A stretch of DNA of 64,000 nt, from contig NZ_JAFMNX010000003.1 in NCBI RefSeq assembly GCF_018457165.1, positions 248,001 to 312,000 of the forward strand, given 5' to 3'. Positions 7,933 through 17,083 of the stretch are shown here, in pieces (the stretch's first letter is position 1; the number at the start of each line of letters is the position of its first letter). The translations under genes and the position numbers were made by a program. This DNA comes from Tianweitania aestuarii (GTDB taxonomy: Bacteria > Pseudomonadota > Alphaproteobacteria > Rhizobiales > Rhizobiaceae). The notes under the pieces are model-generated. The model did no database searches, had not been told where the DNA came from, and worked only from the letters and a program-made list of their open reading frames with translations.

Positions 7933-9102
7933 TCAAATCACGTTCAGCTCCACAAAGGGCCTGTTGCCGGGGATGCGCTCATAGGCGAAGGCGCTGCAAT
8001 CAACGCTGCGGTAGCGGCCGAAGGTCACCAGTTCCGCCAGCGCCTTGCCGACGGCGGCGGCCTGCTGCAGGCCGTGGCCTGAAAAGCCGTTGGCGAAGAT
8101 GAAGTTCTTGACCTGGGGATGCGGACCCACGACCGCGTTCTGGTCGAACGTGTTGTAGTCGTAATGCCCCGCCCAGGCGCGGGTCGGCTTGATGGCCTCG
8201 AAGGCGGGGACGCGGGTGGCCAGAACGGGCCAGATCACCTCCTCGAACAGGCTCCAGTCCGGATCGAAATCTTGGGGATCGGCCGGTCCATCCGTATCCG
8301 GGTTCTCCGCTCCACCGGTAATGTAGACCTGGCCTTCCGGCCTGACATAGATGCCGGACGGATCAACCATCAAAGGCATGTCCTCGAACCGGTCGCGCGC
8401 TTCGAACACGAAGACGTTGCGCTTGCGTGGTTCCACGGGCAGGTCGATGCCTGCCATCGCTGCAACCTTGCCGCCGTTGGGACCGGCCGCGTTGATCACG
8501 AGACCGGCCGAAACCGTTCCGCCTTTTTCCAGCGTCACGCCGGTGATCGTGTCGCCTTCGCGCGCAATGCCGGTCACCGCATCCGTGATGAGGTCGACCT
8601 TCATGCTCTTCAGCGCCTTGCGGAACAGGCCGAGCAGCGCATGGGCATCGAACCAGCCCTCGCCGCTGATCCCATAAGCACCGCCCGCGATGTCTTCGGT
8701 CGAGAGCCAGGAAAAGCGCTTGGCGAGCGTTTCGGCATCTTCCAGCACGATCTCCGCGCCTTCAGCCAGCTGCACGGCGTGGTTCGCCCGCAGGATCGGC
8801 AGGCCTGCTTCGCTTGCAAGGATCAGGTAGCCTTTTTCGCGAAAGGCAATGTCGGCATCCGCACCAAAGCGGTCGGTCAGCTCGCGAAACAGGTTCAGCG
8901 TGAAACGTGACAGACGGATATTTTCGGCAATCGAGAATTGCTGGCGGATCGATGCCGCGGACAAGGTCGTGGCGGATGTGGCAAAACTCGGATCGCGTTC
9001 CACAAGGCCGATCGTGCCGGTGAAGCCCTGATCGCGCAAGAAATAGGCCGTGGAACTGCCGACGATTGCGCCGCCAATAATGAGAATATCGTAGCCAGTC
9101 AT
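7933..9102 (-). CDS. FAD-dependent amino-acid-oxidase-type oxidoreductase (FOXRED1-like)
   Basis: A flavoprotein of the DAO superfamily, 389 residues from the ATG at 9102. The FAD motif YDILIIGGAIVGSSTAYFL opens the protein, directly after MTG, which is why I chose this start over an in-frame ATG 48 codons upstream. Further signs are LVINAAGPNGGKVAAMAG, the substrate-side stretch VDPSGIYVRPEGQVYITGG, and the C-terminal NFIFANGFSGHGLQQAAAVG. The KRNVFVFEA and GIYVRPEG pattern is nearest to FOXRED1-like and sarcosine/glycine-oxidase-like members. The substrate is not known. It is divergent from the CitE-like gene. Confidence 0.85.
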   Translation of the reverse strand: MTGYDILIIGGAIVGSSTAYFLRDQGFTGTIGLVERDPSFATSATTLSAASIRQQFSIAENIRLSRFTLNLFRELTDRFGADADIAFREKGYLILASEAGLPILRANHAVQLAEGAEIVLEDAETLAKRFSWLSTEDIAGGAYGISGEGWFDAHALLGLFRKALKSMKVDLITDAVTGIAREGDTITGVTLEKGGTVSAGLVINAAGPNGGKVAAMAGIDLPVEPRKRNVFVFEARDRFEDMPLMVDPSGIYVRPEGQVYITGGAENPDTDGPADPQDFDPDWSLFEEVIWPVLATRVPAFEAIKPTRAWAGHYDYNTFDQNAVVGPHPQVKNFIFANGFSGHGLQQAAAVGKALAELVTFGRYRSVDCSAFAYERIPGNRPFVELNVI

Positions 9103-9233
9103 GAGGATGTTCGTTCCGTGAAAGCGGGCGCACGCAATCAGGTTCATGCCGCCTTCGCAAGCGGCATTTGCAGTCGCTGGCCTCAGGAGAAAGTCCGATA
9201 AGCTCTTGCGCCCTTTTCGAGGCCCGGCGATGA

Positions 9234-10094
9234 ATGGGTATGACATCCGCTCATCCCCATCGTTCTGTGCTTTATGTCCCGGCGGCCAACGAAAAGGCGC
9301 TGGCCAAGATCCCCGATCTTCCAGCCGATGCGATCATTCTTGATCTGGAAGATGCCGTCGCGCCCGACCAGAAGGCAGCCGCGCGCAACAGCCTAGTCCG
9401 GTTCTTTGAAAAGCGGCCGAACAAGCGCTTGATCATCCGCATCAATGCGATGTCGACGCCATGGGGCGTTGACGATCTGGCGGCTGCGAGAGCCTGCAAA
9501 CCGGACGCCATTCTCCTGCCCAAGGTCGATTCGCCCCGCGATATTCTGGAAACCGATGATGCGCTGGATGAGGGTGACGCGCCCAAGCGCATTCGTTTGT
9601 GGGCGATGATCGAAACACCGAAGGCGATGATGAATATCGGCGCGATTGCCGGGCTCGGCCGCGACCGTGCCGCGCGTCTTGCCTGCCTGGTCGCAGGTAC
9701 CAACGATCTCGCCAAGGACACCGGCATCCGCATGACGCCGGACCGGCGCTATCTTATGCCGGCTTTGTCACAGATGGTGATGGCCGCGCGGGCTGGAAAC
9801 CTCACGGTGCTCGACGGCGTCAGCAACAATTTTCGCGATCTCGATGCCTTTGCGGTTGAATGCCGGGAAGCGAGCAATATGGGCTTCGACGGCAAGACGC
9901 TGATCCATCCCGCCCAGATCGATCCCGCCAACAGCGCTTTTGCGCCGAGCGACGAAGATGTGGCGCAAGCGCAAGCCATTGTTGACGCCTTTGCCGCCGA
10001 TCCGACACAAGGCGTCATCCAGATCAATGGTCGCATGATCGAGCGGCTGCATCTCGCGCAAGCCGAGGCGCTGCTCGCCGCCCGTATCGATTAA
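9234..10094 (+). CDS. HpcH/HpaI-CitE family CoA-ester lyase or thioesterase
   Basis: A 286-residue TIM-barrel enzyme of the CitE-like branch that includes malyl-CoA and citramalyl-CoA lyases and malyl-CoA thioesterase. Signature stretches are RSVLYVPAANEKALAK, DAIILDLEDAVAPDQK (acidic metal ligand), RINAMSTPWGVDDL, LWAMIETPKAMMN (catalytic Glu) and GFDGKTLIHPAQID. There is no citrate lyase alpha or gamma gene next to it, so it is not a citrate lyase subunit. An ATG two codons in (9240) is an equally good start. It runs into the DUF1737 gene after ten bases. Confidence 0.88.
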   Translation: MGMTSAHPHRSVLYVPAANEKALAKIPDLPADAIILDLEDAVAPDQKAAARNSLVRFFEKRPNKRLIIRINAMSTPWGVDDLAAARACKPDAILLPKVDSPRDILETDDALDEGDAPKRIRLWAMIETPKAMMNIGAIAGLGRDRAARLACLVAGTNDLAKDTGIRMTPDRRYLMPALSQMVMAARAGNLTVLDGVSNNFRDLDAFAVECREASNMGFDGKTLIHPAQIDPANSAFAPSDEDVAQAQAIVDAFAADPTQGVIQINGRMIERLHLAQAEALLAARID

Positions 10095-10104
10095 AGGAGA
10101 AACG

Positions 10105-10311
10105 ATGAAACTCTACCGCTTCCTGTCCGCCCCCGATGATTCGAGCTTCTGCCACAAGGTGACAGCGGCGCTGAACAAAGGCTGGGAGCTTTATGGCAGC
10201 CCGACCCAGACCTTTGATGCCGCAAGCGGCATCATGCGCTGCGGCCAGGCCGTGGTGAAGGATGTGGAAGGGAAGGACTACCATCCCGACATAAAGCTCG
10301 GCGAGCAGTAG
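10105..10311 (+). CDS. DUF1737 small protein
   Basis: A 68-residue protein beginning MKLYRFLSAPDDSSFCHKVT and containing the ALNKGWELYGSPT core of DUF1737. The family is small, soluble and of unknown function. AAAGGAGAAACG directly before the ATG is a strong ribosome site. It follows the CitE-like gene by ten bases and is probably co-transcribed with it. No membrane segment or catalytic motif is visible. Confidence 0.8.
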   Translation: MKLYRFLSAPDDSSFCHKVTAALNKGWELYGSPTQTFDAASGIMRCGQAVVKDVEGKDYHPDIKLGEQ

Positions 10312-10314
10312 GCT

Positions 10315-10737
10315 CTACTCCGCCGCTTCCTCGATTTTCTCCATGTCGTCGTCCGACAAACCGAAATGGTGGCCGACTTCATGGATCAGCACATGGCTGA
10401 CGATGTCGCCCAGCGTTTCCTCGTTTTCCGACCAGTAATCGAGGATCGCACGGCGATAGAGCGTGATCTTGTTCGGTGCCTCGCCGGTTTGCGGCGTCCA
10501 GCGCTCGGCAATGCCGCGGCCTTCAAAAAGGCCGAGCAGGTCGAACGGCGTTTCCAGCGCCAGATCGTCCATGATCTCTTCGGGAGGAAATTCCGCGATC
10601 TGGATGATGATGTCGCCGGTCAGCTTGCGAAAATCTTCCGGCAAATGGGCATAGGTTTCCAGCGCCAGCAGTTCGAACTCCTCGATCGAGGGCGAAAACT
10701 GATCATGCCATTGCCGGGTTTGATAAAGACGAGCCAT
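10315..10737 (-). CDS. Zincin-like metallopeptidase family protein (DUF1025 type)
   Basis: A 140-residue cytoplasmic protein with a minimal zinc-peptidase motif, HVLIHEVGHHFGLSDDDM, near its C-terminus (HExxH plus a downstream acidic residue). The earlier segment NKITLYRRAILDYW is typical of this family in alphaproteobacteria. Proteolytic activity has generally not been shown for the family, so the role is open. It is convergent with the DUF1737 gene, with three bases between the stops. Confidence 0.85.
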   Translation of the reverse strand: MARLYQTRQWHDQFSPSIEEFELLALETYAHLPEDFRKLTGDIIIQIAEFPPEEIMDDLALETPFDLLGLFEGRGIAERWTPQTGEAPNKITLYRRAILDYWSENEETLGDIVSHVLIHEVGHHFGLSDDDMEKIEEAAE

Positions 10738-10879
10738 TCGGTCTCCTTTGGCCGGCTCATATAGAGCTTAAAATCAGAGCTTTCGAGGACTTTCGCATCA
10801 ACACCCCTAGAGGCCGCAGCGTCAGGAATAAATTCTCTTCTGCGCGCTTGACTCTCAGGGCACCGTCGGGAATCTATTA

Positions 10880-10894
10880 GAACATAACACGAAC
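10880..10894. promoter_or_regulatory. LexA (SOS) box of imuA-imuB-dnaE2
   Basis: GAACATAACACGAAC is an exact match to the alphaproteobacterial LexA direct repeat GAAC-N7-GAAC. It lies 24 bases before the imuA start, a position where a bound repressor would cover the promoter. A TTGACT hexamer at 10848-10853 may be the -35 element. DNA damage is therefore expected to induce the cassette. Confidence 0.9.
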
Positions 10895-10917
10895 GAACTC
10901 GATCGGAGTGGAACGTC

Positions 10918-11904
10918 ATGGCGGTATCAGCCTTGGCGCAGGAGAGGCTTTGTGCCTTGCGTCACGAGATTGCCAGGATCGAGGGCGTTTTGCCGGAGCG
11001 CTTGGCCGCCCCTTCAGGCGCTCCTTCCGGCAAAGAACAGGAAGCAACCGCTAACGGCATCCTGATGCGGCGCAGCGGGCGCGGTCTGCCCGATGGCGAT
11101 GTTTTGCCGAGCCATGTGGAGCCGCTCGATGAGCTCCTCGGCGGCGGCTTGCCTTTGGGTGCGCTGACGGAAATCCATGCGCCCACAGCACGTGCAGCGG
11201 GGGCGGCAGCAGCCTTTGTTCTGGCGCTCGGCTCCAGGCTCCTGCAGCGCGAACCTGAAAAGCATCTGCCGCTGTTGTGGCTGGGCACGACGGAAGCCTT
11301 TTCAGAAGGCGGCCTGCCCTATGCCGCCGGTATCCGTGAAACCTTCGGCATCGCTCCGCAGCGCCTTCTTTTTGCCGAAGCGCCCAGGCTTGGCGACACG
11401 CTGTGGATCGGTGAGGAAGCGGCACGGCTGCCGGATCTGGCCGGCGTGATCCTGGAACTGCGCGGCAATCCGCGCATGCTGGATCTCACCGCCACGCGCC
11501 GGCTGCATCGCCGTGCGCAGGCAGCAGGCAGGCCGGTGTTCCTGCTGCGCCAGTCAGCCGAACAAACGCCCACCGCCGCACCCGTTCGGCTGCTTGTGGC
11601 CCCTGCCCCCGCAGCACCCCGGCAAACGCTTGATGGCCCCCTGCAAGGCTCGCTCGGCCCGCCTGGGCTCCTTCTTACAGTCGCCAAAAGCCGCACCGCA
11701 CGTCCAGGCACCTTCACGCTGGAATGGAACCCTCATGAACGCCGTCTCCAACTCCGCACAACAAACCAGACTTCAGCCCAAGCACAGCCAGCGGTTCCTG
11801 GCGCTCTGGTTTCCGCGTCTGTCTACCGACCGCATCTGGCGCAAGCGGCTGGGCAAGTCGTGGGCTTCGCGCCGGAACAGCGACGGGCCGCCGCTGGTGG
11901 TTAG
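10918..11904 (+). CDS. imuA: Translesion synthesis accessory protein ImuA
   Basis: A 328-residue RecA-fold-related protein that works with ImuB and DnaE2 in damage-induced mutagenesis. The LDELLGGGLPLGALTEIHAP segment near residue 65 is the ImuA version of the RecA/SulA core, with a degenerate P-loop. LLWLGTTEAF, FGIAPQRLLFAEAP and DLAGVILELRGNPRMLDL follow the family order. GGAG precedes the ATG. The last 56 codons overlap imuB in another frame and look low in complexity (many Ala, Gln, Pro), so the conserved protein probably ends near residue 285. Confidence 0.88.
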   Translation: MAVSALAQERLCALRHEIARIEGVLPERLAAPSGAPSGKEQEATANGILMRRSGRGLPDGDVLPSHVEPLDELLGGGLPLGALTEIHAPTARAAGAAAAFVLALGSRLLQREPEKHLPLLWLGTTEAFSEGGLPYAAGIRETFGIAPQRLLFAEAPRLGDTLWIGEEAARLPDLAGVILELRGNPRMLDLTATRRLHRRAQAAGRPVFLLRQSAEQTPTAAPVRLLVAPAPAAPRQTLDGPLQGSLGPPGLLLTVAKSRTARPGTFTLEWNPHERRLQLRTTNQTSAQAQPAVPGALVSASVYRPHLAQAAGQVVGFAPEQRRAAAGG

Positions 11905-13462
11905 CCGCCGGCAGGACAATGCGCAGCGGATTGCCGCTCTCGATACAAAGGCGGAAGCCCTCAAGCTGCGGATCGGCCAGGGCATTGCCGAAGCACGCGC
12001 CATGCATCCCGATCTCGATATCGTCGAGGAAGATGTTGAAGGCGACCGCCGCCTGCTCGATGCTTTGGCCGACTGGTGCGATCGCTACACGCCGCTGGTA
12101 GCGATGGATTGGCCGGACGGGCTTTATCTCGACATCACCGGCTGTGCGCATCTGTTCGGTGGCGAAGTGGCCTTGATGGAAGATGCGCGCCGCCGGCTGA
12201 GGGAACAGGGCTTCGATGTGCGCGGTGGGCTCGCCGCGACGCCGGGCACCGCTTATGCTCTGGCACGCTTCGATTCCGGTGCGATCATCGAACAAGGCGA
12301 TGAAGCGCAGGCCTTGGCGCCCTTCCCCTTGTCTGCCCTGCGGATTGCTCCCGATACCCGTCACGGCCTGGAAAGTGTCGGCTTGCGCGTGGTGGGTGCC
12401 GTCATGGCCGCTCCGCGAGCCCCGCTCGCCAAGCGTTTCGGCAAGGAGCTTCTGTTGCGCATAGACCAGGCCGTGGGACGGGTGGAAGAATCCATCACCC
12501 CGCGCCGTCCGGTCCCCGACCTATCGGTTGAACGCCGCTTCTTCGAGCCGATCGGCACGATCGAGGATATCGAGCAGCTCGTTCTGACCCTGTCCACCAC
12601 CCTTCAGCCGGCTCTAGCGCAGCGCGGTGAAGGCGCGACGGCCTTGGAGCTGGCGCTGTTTCGTGTTGATGGCACCGTGTTTCGTTTACGGGTGCGCACG
12701 GCCCGGCCGCTGCGCGATCCCAAGCTGATCCGGATCCTGTTTCGCGAGAAACTCTCCGCAACGAGCGAAAGCCTCGATCCCGGCTATGGCTTCGATCTCC
12801 TGCGCCTGTCGGTTTTGACCGCACAGCCTTTTGCGGAAGTGCAAAGCGATCTGATGAAGGAAGGCGATGAAGAGGTGCAGACCATTGCCCTTCTTGCCGA
12901 CCGGGTGGAAGCGAGGCTCGGCCGCCAGGTCGTGGTGCATCCGGTGGAGATCGCGAGCCATATTCCGGAACGCGCGATCGCCTATGCGCCGGGTGCCGCA
13001 ACACCGGTGGATGAGGAAGATGACGTCCAGCCGGCCTCCACCTTCACGCGCCCCTTGCGTCTCCTGCGCCAACCCGAGCCCGTGGATGTCACGGCGGAAG
13101 TGCCTGAAGGTCCGCCTGCCCATTTCCGCTGGCGGCGCATGCATCACCGCATTGTTCGCGCCGAAGGACCGGAGCGGATGATACCCGAATGGTGGCACGA
13201 CGAGAAAGGCGAAACACGCGATTATTTCCGCGTCGAGGATGGCGAAGGCCATCGCTACTGGCTGTTTCGCCAAGGGCTTTATGAAGGCGAGCCGAGACTT
13301 GCGCCCTTGATGAAGGAAAAGATGGAGGAAGAAGAACGCCGTCGAACCGGCAAATCGATCAAGGCCGAAGATCCCAATCCGGCAAAGGATGAGGATGACG
13401 ACAGCCTGCCCGCAGCGCCTCCACCCATGCCGCGCTGGTACATGCACGGGATCTTTGCGTAA
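11735..13462 (+). CDS. imuB: DNA polymerase Y-family protein ImuB
   Basis: A 575-residue Y-family-related protein that lacks polymerase activity in the family but links ImuA and DnaE2 to the beta clamp. The conserved start of the domain is QRFLALWFPRLSTDRIWR near residue 19; MDWPDGLYLDITGCAHLFGG near residue 125 matches the ImuB palm. The C-terminal third (ARLGRQVVVHPVE and the HRYWLFRQGLYE stretch) is the usual ImuB tail. The open frame continues 74 codons upstream inside imuA, but the ATG at 11735 is the family start. It ends two bases before dnaE2. Confidence 0.92.
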   Translation: MNAVSNSAQQTRLQPKHSQRFLALWFPRLSTDRIWRKRLGKSWASRRNSDGPPLVVSRRQDNAQRIAALDTKAEALKLRIGQGIAEARAMHPDLDIVEEDVEGDRRLLDALADWCDRYTPLVAMDWPDGLYLDITGCAHLFGGEVALMEDARRRLREQGFDVRGGLAATPGTAYALARFDSGAIIEQGDEAQALAPFPLSALRIAPDTRHGLESVGLRVVGAVMAAPRAPLAKRFGKELLLRIDQAVGRVEESITPRRPVPDLSVERRFFEPIGTIEDIEQLVLTLSTTLQPALAQRGEGATALELALFRVDGTVFRLRVRTARPLRDPKLIRILFREKLSATSESLDPGYGFDLLRLSVLTAQPFAEVQSDLMKEGDEEVQTIALLADRVEARLGRQVVVHPVEIASHIPERAIAYAPGAATPVDEEDDVQPASTFTRPLRLLRQPEPVDVTAEVPEGPPAHFRWRRMHHRIVRAEGPERMIPEWWHDEKGETRDYFRVEDGEGHRYWLFRQGLYEGEPRLAPLMKEKMEEEERRRTGKSIKAEDPNPAKDEDDDSLPAAPPPMPRWYMHGIFA

Positions 13463-13464
13463 CC

Positions 13465-16400
13465 ATGTCCGGCCAGATCCAGGCACCCGCCTATGCCGAG
13501 TTCGCCGTGCAATCGAACTTCTCCTTTCTGCATGGCGCCGCTTCGCCCGAGCAGATGGTCGGCGGGGCGCTGGAACTCGGCTACACCGCGGTTGGCATCG
13601 CGGACCGCAACACGGTGGCCGGCGTGGTGCGCGGCTGGAACATGGCGAAAACCAACGATGCTGCGTTTCATCCCGGCAGCCGGCTCGTTTTCTGTGACGG
13701 CACACCGGATGTGCTGGCCTATCCGCAGAACCGAAAGGGATGGGGCAATCTTTGCCGGCTCTTGAGCCAGGCCAATCTGCGCGAGGAAAGCGAAAAAGGC
13801 GCATCGCACGTTTATCGCGCCGACCTTCTCGAATGGGGCGAGGACATCTCGCTTGCAGTTCTGGCTGATCCTCATGGCGATGCGGCGCAGACGCTCCCCT
13901 TTCTTGAAGAGCTTCGCCAGCGCTTTCGCCGCTCGGTCTGGCTTGCAATGGCACCGACCTACCATGGCGATCATCGCTTTCGTCTTGCACAGATGACGGC
14001 GCTTACCCGCCATTCCGGCCTGCCGCTGATGGCCGTGAACGATGTCTTGTATCACCGCCCCGAGTTCCGCGAGATGCAGGATGTGGTCACCGCGATCCGC
14101 CTCAACAAGCCGGTGAGCGAGATCGGGTTGGAGCGTCAGGCCAATGCCGAGCGCTACCTGAAATCTCCGGCGCAAATGGCGCGGCTTTTCGCCAGCGTTC
14201 CGCAAGCCCTGCTTGAAACACAGCGCTTTGCCGCCACGCTGCGTTTTTCGCTGAGCGAACTCAAACACAACTATCCCAATGAGCCCACGCGCGATGGCGC
14301 AACGGCGCAGGAAGAGCTGGAGCGGCTGACCTGGGAAGGGGCGCGGGTGCGTTTCCCCGATGGGTTGAGCGAAAAGACCGTCGAAATCCTGAAAAAGGAG
14401 CTCGCTCTGGTTGGGGAGCTTGGCTATGCCGGCTACTTCCTGACGGTCAACGACATCGTTCGTCATGCGCGCAAGATCGGCATCCTGTGCCAGGGGCGCG
14501 GTTCGGCCGCCAATTCCCTGATCTGCTACTGTCTGCGCATCACCGATATCGGCCCGGATCGCATGGAAACGCTGTTCGAGCGCTTCATCTCGAAAGAGCG
14601 CGGCGAGCCGCCGGATATCGACGTCGATTTCGAGCACCAGCGCCGCGACGAAGTCATCGCCTTCATCTACGAGAAATACAGCTTCCGAAACACGGCCCTT
14701 GCGGCAGCGGTGATTTCCTATCGCTCACGCTCGGCCATGCGCGAAGTCGGCAAGGCGCTGGGCCTGTCGGAAGACACGATCAGCGCCCTTTCGGCATCGA
14801 CCTGGAAATGGGGCGATACTTCGCTCGGCGCACGCGAAGCCGCTTCGGCCGGCCTTGCGATGCGCGATCCGCTGACCCGGCGCTTCTTCGACTATGCCAA
14901 TGCGATCCAGGGCTTTCCCCGCCATCTCAGCCAGCATGTCGGCGGCTTCGTGATCACGCGTGACCGGCTCGACGAGATCGTGCCGATCATGAAAACGGCC
15001 ATGCCTGAACGCAAGATGATCGAATGGGACAAGGACGATCTCGACTCCGTCGGCCTGTTCAAGGTCGATATTCTCGCTCTCGGCATGCTGTCTTGTTTGA
15101 AGCGCTGCTTTGATCTGACAGCGCAGCATTACCCAGACGAAAAAGCCACCTCGCTCGCAAGCATCCCCGAAGGGGAAGACGACGTCTACGACATGATCTG
15201 CCGCGCCGACACAACGGGCGTGTTCCAGATTGAAAGCCGTGCGCAGATGTCCATGCTGCCGCGACTGAAACCGCGTCGCTTCTATGATCTCGTGATCGAG
15301 GTCGCCATCGTGCGCCCCGGTCCCATCCAGGGCGACATGGTGCATCCCTATCTCAGGCGCCGCGAAGGGCTGGAAGAGCCCACCTATATCAAGCCCCAGC
15401 TGGAAGCGATCCTCGGCAAAACGCTCGGCGTGCCGCTTTTCCAGGAACAGGCCATGCGGATTGCCATCGAATGCGGTGGCTTCAAGCCGGACAAGGCCGA
15501 CAAGATGCGCCGCGCCATGGCGACCTTCCGGCGCGTCGGCATCATTTCGCAGCTGGAACACGAACTGATCGACGGCATGGTCAAGAACGGATACCCGCGC
15601 GATTTCGCCGAGCGCTGTTTCCGGCAGATCGAAGGCTTCGGCGAATACGGCTTTCCCGAAAGCCATGCCGCGTCCTTTGCCCTGCTGGTTTATGCATCCT
15701 GCTGGTTCAAGACCTTTTATCCCGACGTCTTCTGCGCTGCGATCCTGAACGCTCAGCCGATGGGCTTCTATGCTCCGGCGCAGCTCGTGCGCGACGCGCG
15801 CGAGCATGGCGTGGAGATCCGCGAAGTCGACATCAACCATTCCGACTGGGATTGTACCCTGGAAGAGGTGCGCTTCGAGCCTGAGCGGATCGCTCCACGC
15901 CATCGCTCCATGAAGAACGTGATCCGCAGCCATCATGCCGTGCGGCTCGGCTTCCGGCAGGTCAAAGGCCTGAAGATCAAGGAACTGGAGCAGTTGGTTA
16001 TCCGGCGCGGCACCGGCTACGATTCGGTGCGCGATCTGTGGCTGCGCAGCGGTTTGCCTGCATCCACGATCGTGCGCCTGGCGGAAGCCGATGCGTTTCG
16101 CTCGCTCGGCCTCGATCGGCGCGCTGCTTTATGGGCTGCACGCGCCCTCGACGCCAAGGCCGCTCCCGAAACCCTGCCCTTATTTACGCAGGCAAACACC
16201 AAGCTGCGCGATTTCGAGCCGGAAACCCACCTGCCCGCAATGCCGCTGGGCGAGCATGTCATTCATGATTACCGCACGCTGACCCTGTCCCTGAAGGCGC
16301 ATCCGGTCAGCTTCCTGCGCGGTCCCCTGATGCGCGAACGCACGCTGGCTTGCGCCGATCTGGCCAATACAAGGAACGGCCGTTTCGTGTCCGTTGCCGG

Positions 16401-16833
16401 TTTGGTTCTGGTGCGTCAGCGCCCTGGTTCGGCCAAGGGCGTCATCTTCATGTCGATGGAAGATGAAACGGGTCTCGCCAACATCATCATATGGCAAAAG
16501 GTCTTCGAAACCTTCCGCCCGATCGTGCTTGGCGCGCGTCTGGTGCGTGTGTCCGGCAAGCTGCAGCACCAGGGCGAGGTCATCCATGTGGTGGCGCACA
16601 GGCTGGAAGATCTGACACCGCGCTTGGCCGACCTGTCGGAACACGGCCCCACCATCGACAGCCTCGCCAGTGCGGACCATGTGCGCCGCCCCCTGCCGCA
16701 AAGCGCCAACGGTCCTTATTCCGAAAAGCGTGTCGCCAAACTCATGCGGGACATGCCGGAGTTCAAGGATGACATCGAGGAACTTGCCAAGCGCTCGGCA
16801 AAGGTCATGCCACGCGGCCGCAACTTTCAATGA
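13465..16833 (+). CDS. dnaE2: Error-prone DNA polymerase DnaE2
   Basis: A 1122-residue C-family polymerase, the catalytic part of the ImuA-ImuB-DnaE2 mutasome. The N-terminal PHP domain opens with AEFAVQSNFSFLHGAASPEQ. The catalytic aspartates lie in PPDIDVDFEHQRRDEVIAF around residue 385, and FQIESRAQMSMLPRLKPRR is the second polymerase motif. An OB fold near residue 975-1030 (FVSVAGLVLVRQRPGSAKG) closes the protein. Length is usual for DnaE2 and shorter than DnaE1, which is not in this window. It is the third gene of the SOS-controlled operon. Confidence 0.96.
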   Translation: MSGQIQAPAYAEFAVQSNFSFLHGAASPEQMVGGALELGYTAVGIADRNTVAGVVRGWNMAKTNDAAFHPGSRLVFCDGTPDVLAYPQNRKGWGNLCRLLSQANLREESEKGASHVYRADLLEWGEDISLAVLADPHGDAAQTLPFLEELRQRFRRSVWLAMAPTYHGDHRFRLAQMTALTRHSGLPLMAVNDVLYHRPEFREMQDVVTAIRLNKPVSEIGLERQANAERYLKSPAQMARLFASVPQALLETQRFAATLRFSLSELKHNYPNEPTRDGATAQEELERLTWEGARVRFPDGLSEKTVEILKKELALVGELGYAGYFLTVNDIVRHARKIGILCQGRGSAANSLICYCLRITDIGPDRMETLFERFISKERGEPPDIDVDFEHQRRDEVIAFIYEKYSFRNTALAAAVISYRSRSAMREVGKALGLSEDTISALSASTWKWGDTSLGAREAASAGLAMRDPLTRRFFDYANAIQGFPRHLSQHVGGFVITRDRLDEIVPIMKTAMPERKMIEWDKDDLDSVGLFKVDILALGMLSCLKRCFDLTAQHYPDEKATSLASIPEGEDDVYDMICRADTTGVFQIESRAQMSMLPRLKPRRFYDLVIEVAIVRPGPIQGDMVHPYLRRREGLEEPTYIKPQLEAILGKTLGVPLFQEQAMRIAIECGGFKPDKADKMRRAMATFRRVGIISQLEHELIDGMVKNGYPRDFAERCFRQIEGFGEYGFPESHAASFALLVYASCWFKTFYPDVFCAAILNAQPMGFYAPAQLVRDAREHGVEIREVDINHSDWDCTLEEVRFEPERIAPRHRSMKNVIRSHHAVRLGFRQVKGLKIKELEQLVIRRGTGYDSVRDLWLRSGLPASTIVRLAEADAFRSLGLDRRAALWAARALDAKAAPETLPLFTQANTKLRDFEPETHLPAMPLGEHVIHDYRTLTLSLKAHPVSFLRGPLMRERTLACADLANTRNGRFVSVAGLVLVRQRPGSAKGVIFMSMEDETGLANIIIWQKVFETFRPIVLGARLVRVSGKLQHQGEVIHVVAHRLEDLTPRLADLSEHGPTIDSLASADHVRRPLPQSANGPYSEKRVAKLMRDMPEFKDDIEELAKRSAKVMPRGRNFQ

Positions 16834-16840
16834 GAAGCGT

Positions 16841-17062
16841 TCAATCGAGCTCGATCACACGCGCTTCCGATTGGAGCAGGATCGGAATGCCATCGCGCAC
16901 CGGATAAGCCAGCCTCGCACCGGGCGAAATCAGTTCTTCATGCTCGGCATCATAGCGCAGCAAGCCCTTGGTCACCGGGCAAGCCAGAAGCTCGAGCATG
17001 CGAACATCCAGCTTGGCGACACGACGCGGCGACGAGGGGCTCTGCTCCAGCTCGTCACCCAT
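16841..17062 (-). CDS. Trm112-family protein (YcaR/UPF0434 type)
   Basis: A 73-residue protein with the Trm112 core: [20 protein letters not shown] and [20 protein letters not shown]. In other organisms Trm112 relatives serve as small activating partners of methyltransferases; in bacteria the role is mostly unknown. The second cysteine of the usual CPxC pair is replaced by Thr, so zinc binding is doubtful. A start at the internal ATG (MLELLACP) would give a shorter protein of more usual length. It lies 21 bases after the Lon-substrate-domain gene. Confidence 0.85.
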   Translation of the reverse strand: MGDELEQSPSSPRRVAKLDVRMLELLACPVTKGLLRYDAEHEELISPGARLAYPVRDGIPILLQSEARVIELD

Positions 17063-17083
17063 GGCGAGAAACTCGCAGACGGC

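Noticed and set aside
10918-11904. Frameshift in imuA producing an artificial overlap with imuB
   Set aside because: Both frames read cleanly through their conserved parts and no shift restores a better ImuA end; a lost stop codon is simpler.
12686-15936. Long minus-strand frames opposite imuB and dnaE2
   Set aside because: Composition typical of antisense shadows; the plus-strand genes are complete and conserved.
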